DNA of 64,000 nt from Oenanthe sinensis (taxonomy: Eukaryota; Streptophyta; Magnoliopsida; Apiales; Apiaceae). The stretch covers positions 6,536,001 to 6,600,000 of the forward strand of contig JAPMAC010000231.1 in assembly GCA_028671895.1 (NCBI GenBank), written 5' to 3'. Shown piece by piece: positions 1 to 11,900 of the stretch. The position numbers were made by a program, and so were the translations under genes. Below the pieces are notes generated by a model. It was not told the origin of the DNA. It did no database searches and was given only the letters and a program-made list of their open reading frames with translations. Numbering within the stretch: the stretch's first letter is position 1; each line of letters starts with the position of its first letter.

Positions 1-677
1 AACACGGAAACAACTTGTAGCTTCATTCTTGACTTGTTTGAGTATGGAAACAACTTGTAAACACTTGTAGGAACATTATTGGCTCGTTTAAACATCAAAA
101 CAATTCATAGCAATTTGAGGCTTCATTCTTGACTCGTTCGAACTCGGAAACAACTTGTAGCTTCATTCTTGAATCGTTTGAACATGGAAGCAACATGTAG
201 AGTCTTGTAGGAATATTACTGGCTCGTTTCAACATCAAAACAATTTATAACAATTTGAAGCTAAATTCTTGACTCCTTCGAACTCGGAAACAACTTATAG
301 CTGCATTCTTGACTCGTTTGAACATGGAAATAACTTGTAAACACTTGTAGGAACATTATTGGCTCGTTTAAACATCAAAACAATTCATAACAATTTGAGG
401 CTTCATTCTTCATCGTTCGAACTCGGAAACAACTTGTAGCTTCATTCTTGACTCGTTTGAACATGGACACAACTTGTAAACACTTCTAGGGGCATTATTG
501 GCTCGTTTAAACATCAAAACAATTCATAACAATTTGAGGCTTCATTCTTGAATCGTTCGAACTCGTAAATAACTTGTAGCTTCATTTTTGACTCGTTTGA
601 ACATGGAAACAACTTGTAAACACTTCTAGGAGCATTATTGGCTCGTTTAAACATGAAAAATTTCATAACAATTTGAG

Positions 678-776
678 GCTTAATTCTTGACCCGTTTGAA
701 TATGGAAACAACTTGTAAACACTGTAGGAGCATTATTGGCTCGTTTAGACATCAAAACAATTCATAACAATTTGAG
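678..776. repeat. Short 99-bp unit with one A/B subunit lost
   Basis: Only one 40-bp subunit precedes the spacer and C. It starts like A (GCTTAATTCTTGACC) and ends like B (GTTTGAATATGG), as expected if A and B recombined with loss of 40 bp. A further 1-bp loss sits in the spacer (AACACTGTA). Confidence 0.75.
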
Positions 777-916
777 AGTACATTTTTGACTCGTGCGAAC
801 TCGGAAACAACTTGTGGCTTCATTCTTGACTCGTTTGAACATGGAAACAACTTGTAAACACTTGTAGGAACATTATTGGCTCGTTTAAACATCAAAAAAA
901 TTCATAACAACTTGAG

Positions 917-1016
917 GCTTCATTCTTGACTCGTTTGAACATGGACAAAACTTGTAAACACTTCTAGGAGCATTATTAGCTCGTTTAAACATCAAAACAA
1001 TTCATAACAATTTGAG
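917..1016. repeat. Short 100-bp unit with one A/B subunit lost
   Basis: A single A/B-type subunit with B-like centre (GTTTGAACATGGAC) is followed directly by the spacer and C. It has the same architecture as the units at 678 and 1157 but its own substitutions. Confidence 0.75.
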
Positions 1017-1156
1017 GCTTCATTCTTGAATCGTTCGAACTCGGAAACAACCTGTATCATCATTCTTGACTCGTTTGAACATGGAAACAACTTGTAAACA
1101 CTTCTAGGAGCATTATTGGCTCGTTTAAACATGAAAACATTTCATAACAATTTGAG

Positions 1157-1256
1157 GCTTAATTCTTGACTCGTTTGAACATGGAAATAACTTGTAAACA
1201 CTTGTAGGATCATTATTGGCTCGTTTAAACATCAAAAAAATTCATAACAATTTGAG
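1157..1256. repeat. Short 100-bp unit with one A/B subunit lost
   Basis: It begins GCTTAATTCTTGACTCG, like the unit at 678, then continues as B, spacer and C. The shared TTAATT variant suggests that the 678 and 1157 units are copies of one deletion event that spread locally. Confidence 0.75.
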
Positions 1257-1816
1257 GCTTCATTCTTGACTCGTACGAATTCGGAAACAACTTGTAGCTT
1301 CATTATTGACTCGTTTGAACATGGACACAACTTGTAAACACTTCTAGGAGCATTATTGCCTCGTTTTAACATGAAAACAATTCATAACAATTTGAGGCTT
1401 AATTCTTGACTTGTTCGAATTCGGAAACAATTTGTAGCTTCATTCTTGACTAGTTTGCATATGGACACAACTTGTAAACACTTCTAGGAGCAGTATTGGC
1501 TCGTTTAAACATCAAAACAATTCATAACAATTTAAGGCTTCATTCTTGAATCGTTCGAACTCGGAAATAACTTGTAGCTTCATTCTTGACACGTTTGAAA
1601 ATGGAAACAACTTGTAAACACTTGTAGGGGCATTATTGTCTCGTTTAAACATCAAAACAATTCATAACAATTTGAGGCTTCATTCTTGACTCGTTCGAAC
1701 TCGGAAACAACTTGTAGCTTCATTCTTGACTCGTTTGAACATGGAAACAACATGTAGACTCTTGTAGGAATATTATTGGATCGTTTCAACACCAAAACAA
1801 TTCACAACAATTTGAG

Positions 1817-1946
1817 GCATCATTCTTTACTCGTTCGAACTTGAAAACAATTTATAGCTTCATTCTTAACTCGTTTGAACATGGAAACAACTTGTAAACT
1901 CTTATAAAAGCATTATTGGCTCGTTTAAAACTCGAAACAATTTGAG
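1817..1946. repeat. 130-bp monomer with 10-bp deletion at the C tail
   Basis: The C tail and second spacer are fused: GTTTAAAACTCGAAACAA runs straight into TTTGAG, leaving only one of the two tail 10-mers. The deletion resembles that in the m2 monomers at 6392, 9161 and 12390, but the surrounding bases differ, so it probably arose independently. Confidence 0.65.
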
Positions 1947-2520
1947 ACTTCATTATTGACTCGTTCGAACTCGGACACAGCTTGTAGCTTCATTCTTGCC
2001 TCGTTTGAACATGGACACAACTTGTAAACAAATTTAGGAGCTTTATTGGCTCGTTTAAACATCAAAACAATTCATAACAATTTGAGGTTTCATTATTGAA
2101 TCGTTCAAACTCGGAAACAATTTGTAGCTTCATTCTTGAATCGTTTGAACATGGAAGCAACATGTAGACTCTTGTAGGAATATTATTGGCTTGTTTCAAC
2201 ATCAAAATAATTTATAACAATTTGAAGCTAAATTCTTGACTCGTTCGTACTCGGAAACAACTTATAGCTTCATTCTTGACTCGTTTGAACATGGAAATAA
2301 CTTGTAAACACTTGTAAGAACATTATTGGCTCGTTTAAACATCAAAACAATTCATAACAATTTGAGGCTTCATTCTTGAATCGTTCGAACTCGGAAACAA
2401 CTTGTAGCTTCATCATTCTTGACTCGTTTGAACATGGAAACAACTTGTAAACACTTCTAGGAGCATTATTGGCTCGTTTTAACATGAAAACATTTCATAA
2501 CAATTTGAGGCTTAATTCTT

Positions 2521-2690
2521 GACTCGTTTGAACATCAAAACAATTCATAACAATTCATCAAAACAATTCATAACAATTTGAGACTTCATTCTTGACTCGT
2601 TTGAACATCAAAACAATTCATAACAATTCATCAAAACAATTCATAACAATTTGAGACTTCATTCTTGGCTCGTTTAAACATGAAACGTTT
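2521..2690. repeat. Rearranged patch: 73-bp duplication with internal 23-bp repeats
   Basis: This is the most irregular stretch in the window. GACTCGTTTGAACATC begins at 2521 and again at 2594, and a related GGCTCGTTTAAACATG at 2667, a 73-bp period. Inside each 73-bp copy the C tail is itself duplicated with a 23-bp period (CATCAAAACAATTCATAACA read twice). A B-type start is joined to a C-type end, skipping the normal A/B/C order. At 2671-2696 a C subunit breaks off at CATGAAA and resumes within a B centre (CGTTTGAACATGG). The patch separates the divergent left domain from the more ordered arrays. Confidence 0.85.
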
Positions 2691-2770
2691 GAACATGGAA
2701 ACAACTTGTAAACTCTTGTAGGAACATTATTGGCTCGTTTAAACATCAAAACAATTCATAAAAATTTGAG

Positions 2771-2950
2771 GGTTCATTCTTAAATAGTTCGAACTCAGAA
2801 ACAAGTTGTAGCTTCATTATTGACTCGTTTGAACATGGAAACAACTTGTAGCTTCATTCTTGACTCGTTTGAACATGGAAACAACTTGTAAACTCTTGTA
2901 GGAACATTATTGGCTTGTTTAAACATCAAAACAATTCATAACAATTTGAG
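2771..2950. repeat. First m1 monomer (180 bp, duplicated B subunit)
   Basis: m1 consists of A, B, B, spacer, C, spacer. Its A subunit is marked by TTCATTCTTAAATAGTTCG, and the first B by CATTATTGACTC. Copies start at 2771, 4631, 6212, 6942, 8381, 8981, 9711, 10171, 11610, 12210, 12940, 14799, 15819 and onward to 63780, 51 in total (the copy at 46079 has lost the extra B). m1 is the most convenient marker for cutting the array into HOR blocks. Confidence 0.85.
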
Positions 2951-3930
2951 GATTCATTCTCGACTCGTTCGAACTTGGAAACAACTTGTAGCTTCATTCT
3001 TGACTCGTTTGAACATGGAAACAACTTGTAACCTTTTGTAGGAACATTATTGGCTCGTTTAAACATCAAAACAATTCATAACAATTTGAGGCTTCATTCT
3101 TGACTCGTTGGAACTCGGAAACAACTTGTATCTTCATTCTTGACTCGTTTGAACTTGGAAAAAACTTGTCAAATCTTGTAGGAACATTATTGGCTCGTTT
3201 AAACATGAAAACAATTCATAACAATTTGAGACTTCATTCTTGACTCGTTCATACTCGAAAACAATTAGTAGCTTCATTCTTATCTCATTTGAACATGGAA
3301 ACAACTTGTCAACACTTGTAGGAACATTATTGGCTCGTTTAAACATCAAAACAATTCATAACAATTTGAGGCTTCATTCTTGACTAGTTCGAACTCGGAA
3401 ACAACTTGTAGCTTCATTATTGACTCATTTGAACATGGAAACAACTTCTAAACACTTGTAGGAGTATTATTGGCTCGTTTAAACAGCAAAATAATTCATA
3501 ACAATTTAAGGCTTCATTCTTGACTCATTCGAACTCGGAAACAACTTGCATCTTCATTCTTGACTCGTTTGAACTTGGAAAAAACTTGTTAAATCTTGTA
3601 GGATCATTTTTGGCTCGTTTAAACATGAAAACAATTCATAACAATTTGAGACTTCATTCTTGACTCGTTCATACTCGAAAACAATTAGTAGCTTCATTCT
3701 TGTCTCGTTTGAACATGGAAACAACTTGTCAACACTTGTAGGAACATTATTGGCTCGTTTAAACATCAAAACAATTCATAACAATTTGAGGCTTCATTCT
3801 TGACTAGTTCGAACTTGGAAACAACTTGTAGCTTCATTCTTGACTCGTTTGAACATGGAAACAACTTGTAAACTCTTGTAGGAACATTATTGGCTCGTTT
3901 AAACATCAAAACAATTCATAACAATTTGAG

Positions 3931-3970
3931 GCTTCATTCTCGACTCGTTCGAACTTGGAAACAACTTGTA
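3931..3970. repeat. Subunit A of the representative monomer
   Basis: A starts with GCTTCATTCT and ends with ACAACTTGTA. Its centre is the perfect 8-bp palindrome GTTCGAAC, which contains a TTCGAA site. A is the most type-specific subunit: across the array its centre changes to GTTCATAC (m4), GTTCAAAC (m7) or GTTCCAAC, and its left arm changes to GACTAGTTCG (m5, which creates an ACTAGT site) or TTAAATAGTTCG (m1). Confidence 0.85.
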
Positions 3971-4010
3971 GCTTCATTCTTGACTCGTTTGAACATGGAA
4001 ACAACTTGTA
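3971..4010. repeat. Subunit B of the representative monomer
   Basis: B has the same ends as A but its centre is GTTTGAAC followed by ATGGAAACAACTTGTA. It is the subunit that is duplicated in the 180-bp m1 monomers. In m3 and m6 it starts with T rather than G and carries GAACTTGGAAAAAACTTG, with a six-A tract. In m4 and m7 it carries CTTGTCTCG. Confidence 0.85.
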
Positions 4011-4020
4011 AACTCTTGTA
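4011..4020. repeat. First 10-bp tail-duplication segment
   Basis: The segment AACTCTTGTA follows the B tail ACAACTTGTA and matches it at 7 of 10 positions. Variants at this site (AACACTTGTA, AAATCTTGTA, ACCTCTTGTA) help define monomer types. That it arose as a tail duplication is inferred from the similarity. Confidence 0.6.
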
Positions 4021-4060
4021 GGAACATTATTGGCTCGTTTAAACATCAAAACAATTCATA
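4021..4060. repeat. Subunit C of the representative monomer
   Basis: C runs from GGAACATTAT to ACAATTCATA and aligns without gaps to A and B. Its centre is the 8-bp palindrome GTTTAAAC, a PmeI-type site present in almost every monomer. Type-specific variants include CATGAAAAC (m3, m6), CAGCAAAATAATT or CATCAAAATAATT (m5) and GGGTCGTTT (m7). Confidence 0.8.
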
Positions 4061-4070
4061 ACAATTTGAG
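4061..4070. repeat. Second 10-bp tail-duplication segment
   Basis: ACAATTTGAG follows the C tail ACAATTCATA and shares its first six bases. Exact loss of one of these two 10-mers explains the recurrent 130-bp monomers at 1817, 6392, 9161 and 12390. Variants ACAATTTAAG/ACAATTTAAA mark m5, and AAAATTTGAG precedes most m1 copies. Confidence 0.6.
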
Positions 4071-6211
4071 GCTTCATTTTCGACTCGTTCGAACTTGGAA
4101 ACAACTTGTAGCTTCATTCTTGACTCGTTTGAACATGGAAACAACTTGTAAACTCTTGTAGGAACATTATTGGCTCGTTTAAACATCAAAACAATTCATA
4201 ACAATTTGAGGCTTCATTCTTGACTAGTTCGAACTCGGAAACAACTTGTAGCTTCATTATTGACTCGTTTGAACATGGAAACAACTTCTAAACACTTGTA
4301 GGAGTATTATTGGCTCGTTTAAACAGCAAAATAATTCATAACAATTTAAAGCTTCATTCTTGACTCGTTCGAACTCGGAAACAACTTGCATCTTCATTCT
4401 GGACTCGTTTGAACTTGGAAAAAACTTGTCAAATCTTGTAGGAACATTATTGGCTCGTTTAAACATGAAAATAATTCATAACAATTTGAGACTTCATTCT
4501 TGACTCGTTCAAACTCGAAAACAATTAGTAGCTTCATTCTTGTCTCGTTTGAACATGGAAACAACTTGTCAACACTTGTAGGAGCATTATTGGGTCGTTT
4601 AAACATCAAAAAAATTCATAAAAATTTGAGGGTTCATTCTTAAATAGTTCGAACTCAGAAGCAACTTGTAGCTTCATTATTGACTCCTTTGAACATGGAA
4701 ACAACTTGTAGCTTCATTCTTGACTCGTTTGAACATGGAAACAACTTGTAAACTCTTGTAGGAACATTATTGGCTCGTTTATACATCAAAACAATTCATA
4801 ACAATTTGAGGCTTCATTTTCGACTCGTTCGAACTTTGAAACAACTTGTAGCTTCATTCTTGACTCGTTTGAACATGGAAACAACTTGTAAACTCTTGTA
4901 GGAACATTATTGGCTCGTTTAAACATCAAAACAATTCATAACAATTTGAGGCTTCATTTCTTGAATCGTTCGAACTCGGAAACAACTTGTATCTTCATTC
5001 TTGACTCGTTTGAACTTGGAAAAAACTTGTTAAATCTTGTAGGATCATTATTGGCTCGTTTAAACATGAAAACAATTCATAACAATTTGAGACTTCATTC
5101 TTGACTCGTTCATACTCGAAAACAATTAGTATCTTCATTCTTGTCTCGTTTGAACATGGAAACAACTTGTCAACACTTGTAGGAACATTATTGGCTCGTT
5201 TGAACATCAAAACAATTCATAACAATTTGAGGCTTCATTCTTGACTAGTTCGAACTTGGAAACAACTTTTAGCTTCATTCTTGACTCGTTTGAACATGGA
5301 AACAACTTGTAAACTCTTGTAGGAACATTATTGGCTCGTTTAAACATCAAAACAATTCATAACAATTTGAGGCTTCATTCTCGACTCGTTCGAACTTGGA
5401 AACAACTTGTAGCTTCATTCTTGACTCGTTTGAACATGGAAACAACTTGTAAACTCTTGTAGGAACATTATTGGCTCGTTTAAACATCAAAACAATTCAT
5501 AACAATTTGAGGCTTCATTCTTGACTCGTTCAAACTCGGAAACAACTTGTATCTTCATTCTTGACTCGTTTGAACTTGGAAAAAACTTGTCAAATCTTGT
5601 AGGAACATTATTGGCTCGTTTAAACATGAAAACAATTCATAACAATTTGAGACTTCATTCTTGACTCGTTCATACTCGAAAACAATTAGTAGCTTCATTC
5701 TTGTTTCGTTTGAACATGGAAACAACTTGTCAACACTTGTAGGAACATTATTGGCTCGTTTAAACATCAAAACAATTCATAACAATTTGAGGCTTCATTC
5801 TTGACTAGTTCGAACTCGGAAACAACTTGTAGCTTCATTATTGACTCGTTTGAACATGGAAACAACTTCTAAACACTTGTAGGAGTATTATTGGCTCGTT
5901 TAAACAGCAAAATAATTCATAACAATTTAAGGCTTCATTCTTGACTCGTTCGAACTCGGAAACAACTTGCATCTTCATTCTGGACTCGTTTGAACTTGGA
6001 AAAAACTTGTCAAATCTTGTAGGAACATTATTGGCTCGTTTAAACATGAAAACAATTCATAACAATTTGAGACTTCATTCTTGACTCGTTCAAACTCGAA
6101 AACAATTAGTAGCTTCATTCTTGTCTCGTTTGAACATGGAAACAACATGTCAACACTTGTAGGAGCATTATTGGGTCGTTTAAACATCAAAACAATTCAT
6201 AAAAATTTGAG

Positions 6212-8980
6212 GGTTCATTGTTAAATAGTTCGAACTCAGAAACAACTTGTAGCTTCATTATTGACTCGTTTGAACATGGAAACAACTTGTTGCTTCATTC
6301 TTGACTCGTTTGAACATGGAAACAACTTGTAAACTCTTGTAGGAACATTATTGGCTCGTTTAAACATCAAAACAATTCATAACAATTTGAGGATTCATTC
6401 TCGACTCGTTCGAACTTGGAAACAACTTGTAGCTTCATTCTTGACTCGTTTGAACATGGAAACAACTTGTAACCTCTTGTAGGAACATTATTGGCTCGTT
6501 TAAACATCAAAACAATTTGAGGCTTCATTCTTGACTCGTTCGAACTCGGAAACAACTTGTATCTTCATTCTTGACTCGTTTGAACTTGGAAAAAACTTGT
6601 CAAATCTTGTAGGAACATTATTGGCTCGTTTAAACATGAAAACAATTCATAACAATTTGAGACTTCATTCTTGACTCGTTCATACTCGAAAACAATTAGT
6701 AGCTTCATTCTTGTCTCGTTTGAATATGGAAACAACTTGTCAACACTTGTAGGAACATTATTGGCTCGTTTAAACATGAAAACAATTCATAACAATTTGA
6801 GACTTCATTCTTGACTCGTTCCAACTCGAAAACAATTAGTAGCTTCATTCTTGTCTCGTTTGAACATGGAAACAACTTGTTAACACTTGTAGGAGCATTA
6901 TTGGGTCGTTTAAACATCAAAACAATTCATAAAAATTTGAGGGTTCATTCTTAAATAGTTCGAACTCGGAAACAACTTGTAACTTCATTATTGACTCGTT
7001 TGAACATGGAAACAACTTGTAGCTTCATTCTTGACTCGTTTGAACATGGAAACAACTTGTAAACTCTTGTAGGAACATTATTGGCTCGTTTATACATCAA
7101 AACAATTCATAACAATTTGAGGCTTCATTTTCGACTCGTTCGAACTTGGAAACAACTTGTAGCTTCATTCTTGACTCGTTTGAACATGGAAACAACTTGT
7201 AAACTCTTGTAGGAACATTATTGGCTCGTTTAAACATCAAAACAATTCATAACAATTTGAGGCTTCATTCTTGACTCGTTCGAACTCGGAAACAACTTGT
7301 ATCTTCATTCTTGACTCGTTTGAACTTGGAAAAAACTTGTTAAATCTTGTAGGAACATTATTGGCTCGTTTAAACATGAAAACAATTCATAACAATTTGA
7401 GACTTCATTCTTGACTCGTTCATACTCGAAAACAATTAGTAGCTTCATTCTTGTCTCGTTTGAACATGGAAACAACTTGTCAACACTTGTAGGAACATTA
7501 TTGGCTCGTTTAAACATCAAAACAATTCATAACAATTTGAGGCTTCATTCTTGACTAGTTCGAACTCGGAAACAACTTGTAGCTTCATTATTGACTCGTT
7601 TGAACAGGGAAACAACTTCTAAACACTTGTAGGAGCATTATTGGCTCGTTTAAACATCAAAATAATTCATAACAATTTAAGGCTTCATTCTTGACTCGTT
7701 CGAACTCTGAAACAACTTGTATCTTCATTCTGGACTCGTTTGAACTTGGAAAAATCTTGTCAAATCTTGTAGGAACATTATTGGCTCGTTTAAACATGAA
7801 AACAATTCATAACAATTTGAAACTTCATTCTTTACTCGTTCATACTCGAAAACAATTAGTAGCTTCATTCTTGTCTCGTTTGAACATGGAAACAACTTGT
7901 CAACACTTGTAGGAACATTATTGGCTCGTTTAAACATCAAAACAATTCATAACAATTTGAGGCTTCATTCTTGACTAGTTCGAACTCGGAAACAACTTGT
8001 AGCTTCATTATTGACTCGTTTGAACATGGAAACAACTTCTAAACACTTGTAGGAGCATTATTGGCTCGTTTAAACATCAAAATAATTCATAACAATTTAA
8101 GGCTTCATTCTTGACTCGTTCGAACTCGGAAACAACTTGTATCTTCATTCTGGACTCGTTTGAACTTGGAAAAACATGTCAATTCTTGTAGGAACATTAT
8201 TGGCTCGTTTAAACATGAAAACAATTCATAACAATTTGAGACTTCATTCTTGACTCGTTCAAACTCGAAAACAATTAGTAGCTTCATTCTTGTCTAGTTT
8301 GAACATGGAAACAACTTGTCAACACTTGTAGGAGCATTATTGGGTCGTTTAAACATCAAAACAATTCATAACAATTTGAGGCTTCATTCTTAAATAGTTC
8401 GAACTCGGAAACAACTTGTAGCTTCATTATTGACTCGTTTGAACATGGAAATAACTTGTAGCTTCATTCTTGACTCGTTTGAACATGGAAACAACTTGTA
8501 AACTCTTGTAGGAACATTATTGGCTCGTTTAAACATCAAAACAATTCATAACAATTTGAGGCTTCATTCTCGACTCGTTCGAACTTGGAAACAACTTGTA
8601 GCTTCATTCTTGACTCGTTTGAACATGGAAACAACTTGTAAACTCTTGTAGGAACATTATTGGCTCGTTTAAACATCAAAACAATTCATAACAATTTGAG
8701 GCTTCATTCTTGACTCGTTCGAACTCGGAAACAACTTGCATCTTCATTCTGGACTCGTTTGAACTTGGAAAAAACTTGTCAAATCTTGTAGGAACATTAT
8801 TGGCTCGTTTAAACATGAAAACAATTCATAACAATTTGAGACTTCATTCTTGACTCGTTCAAACTCGAAAACAATTAGTAGCTTCATTCTTGTCTCGTTT
8901 GAACATGGAAACAACTTGTCAACACTTGTAGGAGCATTATTGGGTCGTTTAAACATCAAAACAATTCATAAAAATTTGAG
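6212..8980. repeat. HOR-A copy 1, 2,769 bp
   Basis: Delimited by m1 starts at 6212, 6942 and 8381, giving sub-blocks of 730, 1,439 and 600 bp. The 730-bp block contains a 130-bp m2 (6392-6521) with the 10-bp tail deletion. The 1,439-bp block carries a 1-bp loss around 8170 (GAAAAACATGTCAATTC). The 600-bp block is m1-m2-m6-m7, a 1,020-bp HOR lacking m3 to m5. Confidence 0.8.
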
Positions 8981-11900
8981 GGTTCATTGTTAAATAGTTC
9001 GAACTCAGAAACAACTTGTAGCTTCATTATTGACTCGTTTGAACATGGAAACAACTTGTAGCTTCATTCTTGACTCGTTTGAACATGGAAACAACTTGTA
9101 AACTCTTGTAGGAACATTATTGGCTCGTTTAAACATCAAAACAATTCATAACAATTTGAGGATTCATTCTCGACTCGTTCGAACTTGGAAACAACTTGTA
9201 GCTTCATTCTTGACTCGTTTGAACATGGAAACAACTTGTAACCTCTTGTAGGAACATTATTGGCTCGTTTAAACATCAAAACAATTTGAGGCTTCATTCT
9301 TGACTCGTTCGAACTCGGAAACAACTTGTATCTTCATTCTTGATTCGTTTGAACTTGGAAAAAACTTGTCAAATCTTGTAGGAACATTATTGGCTCGTTT
9401 AAACATGAAAACAATTCATAACAATTTGAGACTTCATTCTTGACTCGTTCATACTCGAAAACAATTAGTAGCTTCATTCTTGTCTCGTTTGAATATGGAA
9501 ACAACTTGTCAACACTTGTAGGAACATTATTGGCTCGTTTAAACATGAAAACAATTCATAACAATTTGAGACTTCATTCTTGACTCGTTCCAACTCGAAA
9601 ACAATTAGTAGCTTCATTCTTGTCTCGTTTGAACATGGAAACAACTTGTTAACACTTGTAGGAGCATTATTGGGTCGTTTAAACATCAAAACAATTCATA
9701 AAAATTTGAGGGTTCATTCTTAAATAGTTCGAACACGGAAACAACTTGTAACTTCATTATTGACTCGTTTGAACATGGAAACAACTTGTAGCTTCATTCT
9801 TGACTCGTTTGAACATGGAAACAACTTGTAAACTCTTGTAGGAACATTATTGGCTCGTTTAAACATCAAAACAATTCATAACAATTTGAGGCTTCATTCT
9901 TGACTCGTTCGAACTCGGAAACAACTTGCATCTTCATTCTGGACTCGTTTGAACTTGGAAAAAACTTGTCAAATCTTGTAGGAACATTATTGGCTCGTTT
10001 AAACATGAAAACAATTCATAACAATTTGAGACTTCATTCTTGACTCGTTCAAACTCGAAAACAATTAGTAGCTTCATTCTTGTCTCGTTTGAACATGGAA
10101 ACAACTTGTTAACACTTGTAGGAGCATTATTGGGTCGTTTAAACATCAAAACAATTCATAAAAATTTGAGGGTTCATTCTTAAATAGTTCGAACTCGGAA
10201 ACAACTTGTAACTTCATTATTGACTCGTTTGAACATGGAAACAACTTGTAGCTTCATTCTTGACTCGTTTGAACATGGAAACAACTTGTAAACTCTTGTA
10301 GGAACATTATTGGCTCGTTTATACATCAAAACAATTCATAACAATTTGAGGCTTCATTTTCGACTCGTTCGAACTTGGAAACAACTTGTAGCTTCATTCT
10401 TGACTCGTTTGAACATGGAAACAACTTGTAAACTCTTGTAGGAACATTATTGGCTCGTTTAAACATCAAAACAATTCATAACAATTTGAGGCTTCATTCT
10501 TGACTCGTTCGAACTCGGAAACAACTTGTATCTTCATTCTTGACTCGTTTGAACTTGGAAAAAACTTGTTAAATCTTGTAGGAACATTATTGGCTCGTTT
10601 AAACATGAAAACAATTCATAACAATTTGAGACTTCATTCTTGACTCGTTCATACTCGAAAACAATTAGTAGCTTCATTCTTGTCTCGTTTGAACATGGAA
10701 ACAACTTGTCAACACTTGTAGGAACATTATTGGCTCGTTTAAACATCAAAACAATTCATAACAATTTGAGGCTTCATTCTTGACTAGTTCGAACTCGGAA
10801 ACAACTTGTAGCTTCATTATTGACTCGTTTGAACAGGGAAACAACTTCTAAACACTTGTAGGAGCATTATTGGCTCGTTTAAACATCAAAATAATTCATA
10901 ACAATTTAAGGCTTCATTCTTGACTCGTTCGAACTCTGAAACAACTTGTATCTTCATTCTGGACTCGTTTGAACTTGGAAAAATCTTGTCAAATCTTGTA
11001 GGAACATTATTGGCTCGTTTAAACATGAAAACAATTCATAACAATTTGAGACTTCATTCTTTACTCGTTCATACTCGAAAACAATTAGTAGCTTCATTCT
11101 TGTCTCGTTTGAACATGGAAACAACTTGTCAACACTTGTAGGAACATTATTGGCTCGTTTAAACATCAAAACAATTCATAACAATTTGAGGCTTCATTCT
11201 TGACTAGTTCGAACTCGGAAACAACTTGTAGCTTCATTATTGACTCGTTTGAACATGGAAACAACTTCTAAACACTTGTAGGAGCATTATTGGCTCGTTT
11301 AAACATCAAAATAATTCATAACAATTTAAGGCTTCATTCTTGACTCGTTCGAACTCGGAAACAACTTGTATCTTCATTCTGGACTCGTTTGAACTTGGAA
11401 AAACTTGTCAATTCTTGTAGGAACATTATTGGCTCGTTTAAACATGAAAACAATTCATAACAATTTGAGACTTCATTCTTGACTCGTTCAAACTCGAAAA
11501 CAATTAGTAGCTTCATTCTTGTCTAGTTTGAACATGGAAACAACTTGTCAACACTTGTAGGAGCATTATTGGGTCGTTTAAACATCAAAACAATTCATAA
11601 CAATTTGAGGCTTCATTCTTAAATAGTTCGAACTCGGAAACAACTTGTAGCTTCATTATTGACTCGTTTGAACATGGAAATAACTTGTAGCTTCATTCTT
11701 GACTCGTTTGAACATGGAAACAACTTGTAAACTCTTGTAGGAACATTATTGGCTCGTTTAAACATCAAAACAATTCATAACAATTTGAGGCTTCATTCTC
11801 GACTCGTTCGAACTTGGAAACAACTTGTAGCTTCATTCTTGACTCGTTTGAACATGGAAACAACTTGTAAACTCTTGTAGGAACATTATTGGCTCGTTTA

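Larger units (their letters stand above)
1..2520. repeat. Divergent left-hand domain of the array
   Basis: Monomers here carry many private substitutions and small indels, for example the 1-bp loss at about 410 (TTCTTCATCGTTCG), CACTGTAGG at 719 and AAACTCGAAAC at 1928. The 180-bp m1 type is absent and no multi-monomer HOR comparable with those further right is evident. Shortened units occur at 678, 917, 1157 and 1817. Low homogeneity of this kind is characteristic of the edge of a satellite array, where unequal exchange acts least; that this is an array edge is an inference, since no flanking unique DNA is in the window. Confidence 0.8.
3931..4070. repeat. Representative 140-bp monomer (A-B-spacer-C-spacer)
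   Basis: This near-consensus copy shows the internal plan of the monomer. A is 40 bp, B is 40 bp, then a 10-bp segment, then C of 40 bp and a second 10-bp segment. A and B agree at about 37 of 40 positions in the commonest variants; B and C agree at about 29 of 40, so all three look like descendants of one 40-bp element, with the A/B split the youngest. The 10-bp segments resemble the last 10 bases of the preceding subunit (6-7 of 10), suggesting tail duplications. G+C is about 36% (50 of 140 by hand count). Confidence 0.9.
2951..6211. repeat. Transitional domain with 420-, 1441- and 1581-bp periodicities
   Basis: Monomer types m2 to m7 are recognisable, but HORs are irregular. The segment near 3134 recurs at 3554 (420 bp), that at 3554 recurs at 4995 (1,441 bp), and 4257-4609 recurs at 5838-6190 (1,581 bp). 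The odd base comes from an extra T at about 4959 (GCTTCATTTCTTG). Three consecutive m2-like monomers stand at 3791-4210, a local homogenised run. The first HindIII-type AAGCTT created by the m5-m6 junction is at 4349. Confidence 0.7.

Noticed and set aside
3946..3962. CENP-B box-like match around CTCGTTCGAACTTGG in subunit A
   Set aside because: Against the mammalian core pattern (TTCG, A, CGGG) only about 6 of 9 key bases fit in the best A and B variants, and the second half is poor. This is not better than expected for a CG-containing dyad.
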